From an uncultured Elusimicrobium sp. (GTDB lineage: Bacteria > Elusimicrobiota > Elusimicrobia > Elusimicrobiales > Elusimicrobiaceae): 7,384 nucleotides of DNA. The position numbers were made by a program, and so were the translations under genes. Below, in pieces: positions 4,684-7,384 of the stretch. Every line of letters starts with the position of its first letter. Position 1 is the stretch's first letter. The notes under the pieces are model-generated. The model ran no database searches and had not been told where the DNA came from. It worked only from the letters and a program-made list of their open reading frames with translations. Location: contig CAMGSK010000070.1 in NCBI GenBank assembly GCA_946061795.1, positions 1-7,384 on the forward strand. Reading direction: 5' to 3'.

Positions 4684-7283
4684 CAGCATATGCGGGTCGT
4701 TAACGCCAGCACCGTCACGGGCAATGGAGCGTCTTGGCGAAAAGTGACGGACGGAAACGCGGTATGGGACGAAGAAAACACTTTTTTAAAATCCCGCGTT
4801 TCCAGAGGTCCCGGCGCGTCATATTGCGCCGCCTGGGCGGGAACCAGACGGTCTTGTCTGCTTTCCCCCGCGCCCACCCGGCCGCCGCGGCTGTCCAACA
4901 CCTTCAGCGTAATCTCCACCAAACGCCGTCGCCGGTCCTGTAGTGTGCCGTCGGCCAGCGTCAACTCCGCAGGGAGCGTTTGCAGCACGGCTTCATACGG
5001 CAGGCCGGCATGCGCGGTGTGAACGGCTTTGGGTAAGGTGACTGAGCCGTCCGTCACTGTCAGGTTTTCCAAGGGTTCCCCGTCGGCCAGCACGCTCACT
5101 TTTCTTCCTTCCAAATGGTCCAGTCCTTCCAACAGATTAAAACTTTGCGCGCTTTTTTTGGATACACTGCAATCCAAAAACACTTGATCTTCCGTTTCCT
5201 TGCTGGTCAGACGGGGCAGCAAACGTTCCACAAAACATTGCTCCCCCCGGCGGACCAGAAACCAGGTTTCGTCGTACCCCCGGGAAGGAATACTGCACAC
5301 GCTTAGAAATTCCCCTTGGCTTTCATGACGGGTCCAGGCGAACAAATCTTCTTCGGCCAAATAGGTTAATGAGAGCAAACTTCCGTCGCTGAGCACGCAC
5401 CAAATCAAATTGTCCGGCTCCTGCTGGTAGGAAATTTCCCGGATTTCTTTGTTAAAAAACAGATGTTTGGCGCGCAGCGTCAAGTCGCGGCCCGTATAGG
5501 ACGAACTGCTGTACTGATAGAAAAAATCCCTCAGCACGCTCCCGCGGGATTGTACGTACAGCGTACGGGAACCCACCACAATGGGCTGCACGCGGCTGGC
5601 TCCGCGTTCGCCTTCCTGGGCGATTTCCATATTGTACGGAGTCAGCGCACCGGAACACCCCACGCTCCATTCGCTCCCGGCCGTGAATACCAGCAGCTTG
5701 CTTCCCACCGCCACAGAATTGATGGCGTTGAGTTTTTTGCTGGAAAGGTTCAGGCTGACCGCGTCGGAATCTTCCAGCGTGCGCAAATAACCGAAATCCT
5801 CGTATTCCCCTGTTTTAGAAAACCAAATGGTCTGCGGCTCCCTGCGGGTGGACGCAAAGCCCAGTCTATCCTGATAAAAGAACACGCAGCCCGGGTAGCC
5901 CGCGTCGGCGCTGAAGGAACCTTCGGACCAGTCATCCGTCCATTCCTCGTCGCCCAAAGGTCGTTCCACCCGCACCAGCAGACGGCGGGAGTTGACGTAG
6001 CTCAACGCGCGGACGATCCCCTCTTGGTTGAAAGAGTCCGCCTGCAGTACGTATCCCATTTCGCCGGAGATACCCAAACAGCGCACGCGCAGATAACGCA
6101 TTTTTGCCGACAGTTCCAGATTGCCCACCGTATTTAAATTTTCTTCGTTCTGGGCCTTGCTGAAATGTTTTACTTTCTCCCACGTCACGTTGTCCGCAGA
6201 AGATTCCAGCGCAATTTGTCCGTACCAGGTCCCCGTCGTGCGCAGACGCCAGTCTCCGCCGGTTTTGATCACCTTGGAAATTCCCTCATAGCCCAACGTA
6301 CCGCTTTCGGACGGACTTTGCACCCGGTGGCGCAGAGCAAACAACGCCCCCGCATGTCCGGGCCGGAATGCGTCAAAATCGCTTTCCAGATAAAGCTTGG
6401 TTTCTTCCGAACCGACCACTTCCCCGGCATTGGCCCCGCCGCTCATTGTCTGGGTGACCACCAGTTTGGGCGGCGTAGTAATACTGGAGCGGTATTCCAC
6501 CACCAGCTCCGCACCGTTATAGTCGCCGCCACTGTCCTGCGGAGATTCAATGCGCAGCACGCCGCCTTGGTTGTAGGCCTTACAGCCGGAAGAAGAAAAA
6601 CGCTGATTAAAAAACGCCGCCACGTCCGCTACGTCAAAGCCGTACCCGGCCGGTTCGTAAAACCGGACCCCTTGCCAATAAACATGTACAAAATAGTTGG
6701 GATAACTGATGGGCAAAAACGCCAAAGACGCTTTTACCCCGCTGGAGAGCACCGTTTCATCTTTGCTCGTCAAAGACATTTTTTTGCCCGCGTCCGTATT
6801 GGCCAGCATGAACGGACCGTCTTTTATAGGCACCTCGGCCAAAGAAAAATATCCGTCTGCGGTCCGGGTGAGTTTTTGGGGAGGATGCGAAGGGTGGGTC
6901 ATGAAAAGGGTTTGGTCATACTGCACGTATTTGACATCGTCCAAATCGTTTTCTTTATATGGACAGGCCAGTTCGTACACTTGCGCGTCTTTGAGCAGGG
7001 TGCCGGCGCGCGTATGCACGCGCAAATAGCCGTGGCCCGCTTCCAGCACATAGGCTTCCTCTTCGCTGATGACGAAAGGAATCAGACGGCATTTCTTTTG
7101 CCCGTATTTGGCGGTGTTAACATAAGCCGTACCCGGGCGGTTGGAGGCCCCACCCTGCGGATGTACAAAAAAATTACAGGCCGTTTTCAACCAGGAGTGG
7201 TATCCCGCCGCATCCACGCGGCCATACAAATGCGGGCTGACCTCGCCGCCCGTAAAGTCGGACTGAATACTGTGTATCAGCAT
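4683..7283 (-). CDS. Tail nozzle protein (tail tubular protein B, T7 gp12-like)
   Basis: A complete 866-aa protein (T7 gp12 is 794 aa) forming the hexameric end of the short tail through which DNA leaves. The N-terminal SDFTGGEVSPHLYGRVDAAGYHSW (8-31 in two parts) and HPQGGASNRPGTAYV (41-55) are hallmark family motifs. Residues 330-418 hold a strand-rich domain with GTWYGQIALESSADNVTW and MRYLRVRCLG, like a small beta-sandwich. Residues 447-497 (EWTDDWSEG, GYPGCVFFYQDRLGF, PQTIWFSKTGEYEDF) and 520-585 are the most characteristic core. Residues 719-798 (LDHLEGRKVSVLADG, GLPYEAVL, LQDRRRRLVEITL) and the end VTFRQDAPLPVTVLAL match the C-terminal platform. The start at 7283 has GGAGG at 7294-7298, 10 nt upstream and within the end of the preceding gene, only 2 nt after that gene's stop. 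It is convergent with the membrane-protein gene, and its stop touches that gene's terminator. Confidence 0.93.
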   Translation of the reverse strand: MLIHSIQSDFTGGEVSPHLYGRVDAAGYHSWLKTACNFFVHPQGGASNRPGTAYVNTAKYGQKKCRLIPFVISEEEAYVLEAGHGYLRVHTRAGTLLKDAQVYELACPYKENDLDDVKYVQYDQTLFMTHPSHPPQKLTRTADGYFSLAEVPIKDGPFMLANTDAGKKMSLTSKDETVLSSGVKASLAFLPISYPNYFVHVYWQGVRFYEPAGYGFDVADVAAFFNQRFSSSGCKAYNQGGVLRIESPQDSGGDYNGAELVVEYRSSITTPPKLVVTQTMSGGANAGEVVGSEETKLYLESDFDAFRPGHAGALFALRHRVQSPSESGTLGYEGISKVIKTGGDWRLRTTGTWYGQIALESSADNVTWEKVKHFSKAQNEENLNTVGNLELSAKMRYLRVRCLGISGEMGYVLQADSFNQEGIVRALSYVNSRRLLVRVERPLGDEEWTDDWSEGSFSADAGYPGCVFFYQDRLGFASTRREPQTIWFSKTGEYEDFGYLRTLEDSDAVSLNLSSKKLNAINSVAVGSKLLVFTAGSEWSVGCSGALTPYNMEIAQEGERGASRVQPIVVGSRTLYVQSRGSVLRDFFYQYSSSSYTGRDLTLRAKHLFFNKEIREISYQQEPDNLIWCVLSDGSLLSLTYLAEEDLFAWTRHESQGEFLSVCSIPSRGYDETWFLVRRGEQCFVERLLPRLTSKETEDQVFLDCSVSKKSAQSFNLLEGLDHLEGRKVSVLADGEPLENLTVTDGSVTLPKAVHTAHAGLPYEAVLQTLPAELTLADGTLQDRRRRLVEITLKVLDSRGGRVGAGESRQDRLVPAQAAQYDAPGPLETRDFKKVFSSSHTAFPSVTFRQDAPLPVTVLALTTRIC

Positions 7284-7285
7284 AC

Positions 7286-7384
7286 TTATCTGGCCTCCGT
7301 AAATGCGCTGCGCCCGGCATAGACGTCAAACCGCTCGGACATATTGCTGCGGCGGGCTTCGTCCAACGCCAAAGTGTATTTCTG
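7286..7384 (-). CDS. Tail gatekeeper protein (tail tubular protein A), last 32 residues
   Basis: The minus strand enters the window in an open frame and ends with TAA at 7286-7288, two bases before the nozzle ATG. The 32 residues (QKYTLALDEARRSNMSER then FDVYAGRSAFTEAR) include a helical L-x-E-A-R-R-x-N segment, the usual C-terminal pattern of T7 gp11-like gatekeepers, which form the dodecameric ring between portal and nozzle. The fragment is short, so the call rests chiefly on position directly before the nozzle gene. The 2-nt spacing indicates the two are translated from one message. Confidence 0.7.
   Translation of the reverse strand, partial: QKYTLALDEARRSNMSERFDVYAGRSAFTEAR

Noticed and set aside
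6165..7322. Long plus-strand open frame (385 codons) opposite the nozzle gene
   Set aside because: The nozzle protein on the minus strand has clear family motifs throughout. The antisense frame has no recognisable domain, no good ribosome binding site, and is explained by GC-biased codons keeping the opposite frame open.
1..7384. tRNA genes, attachment sites, integrase or insertion sequences
   Set aside because: None seen on reading through both strands. The temperate lifestyle is inferred only from the cargo gene.

Overview
The window carries part of the virion-assembly module of a short-tailed phage (podovirus) or a prophage of that kind. The structural genes lie on the minus strand. Read in the direction of transcription, from high to low coordinates, they are: the last 32 codons of a gatekeeper/tail tubular protein A, a complete nozzle/tail tubular protein B (866 aa), a small DUF2833-type internal virion protein A (167 aa), an internal virion protein B (162 aa), an internal virion protein C (500 aa), and the first 449 codons of a T7 gp17-like tail fibre that runs off the left edge. 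This is the order of T7 genes 11-12-13-14-15-17. No gp16-like giant transglycosylase gene lies between 15 and 17, because the internal protein C and fibre genes overlap by ATGA. The fibre is the largest unflagged gene here: its frame has no stop in the window, so a simple ORF search that needs both ends would miss it.

The exception to this layout is one plus-strand gene, 3886-4632, lying between the nozzle and internal virion protein A. It encodes an unrecognised 248-aa protein with two N-terminal membrane helices and a soluble domain predicted to be outside the cytoplasm. It has its own candidate promoter (TTTACA-17 bp-TATCAT), a Shine-Dalgarno sequence, and an intrinsic terminator with a perfect 9-bp stem whose T-tract touches the nozzle stop codon. 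This is the architecture of a phage 'moron', an independently transcribed cargo gene usually expressed in the lysogen. It is the best candidate here for something undescribed. It suggests a temperate phage and a surface- or envelope-modifying function.

Host: internal virion proteins of the T7 type are best known from phages of Gram-negative bacteria, and the fibre's C-terminal start (the CxTQAEYD...YGxC motif) resembles fibres I know from gut-associated phages and prophages. Base composition is GC-rich, judged by eye as mid-fifties percent. I cannot name the host. No tRNA, integrase, attachment site, insertion sequence or CRISPR array is visible. Coding density is near complete, and no stretch over 300 bases lacks a gene.
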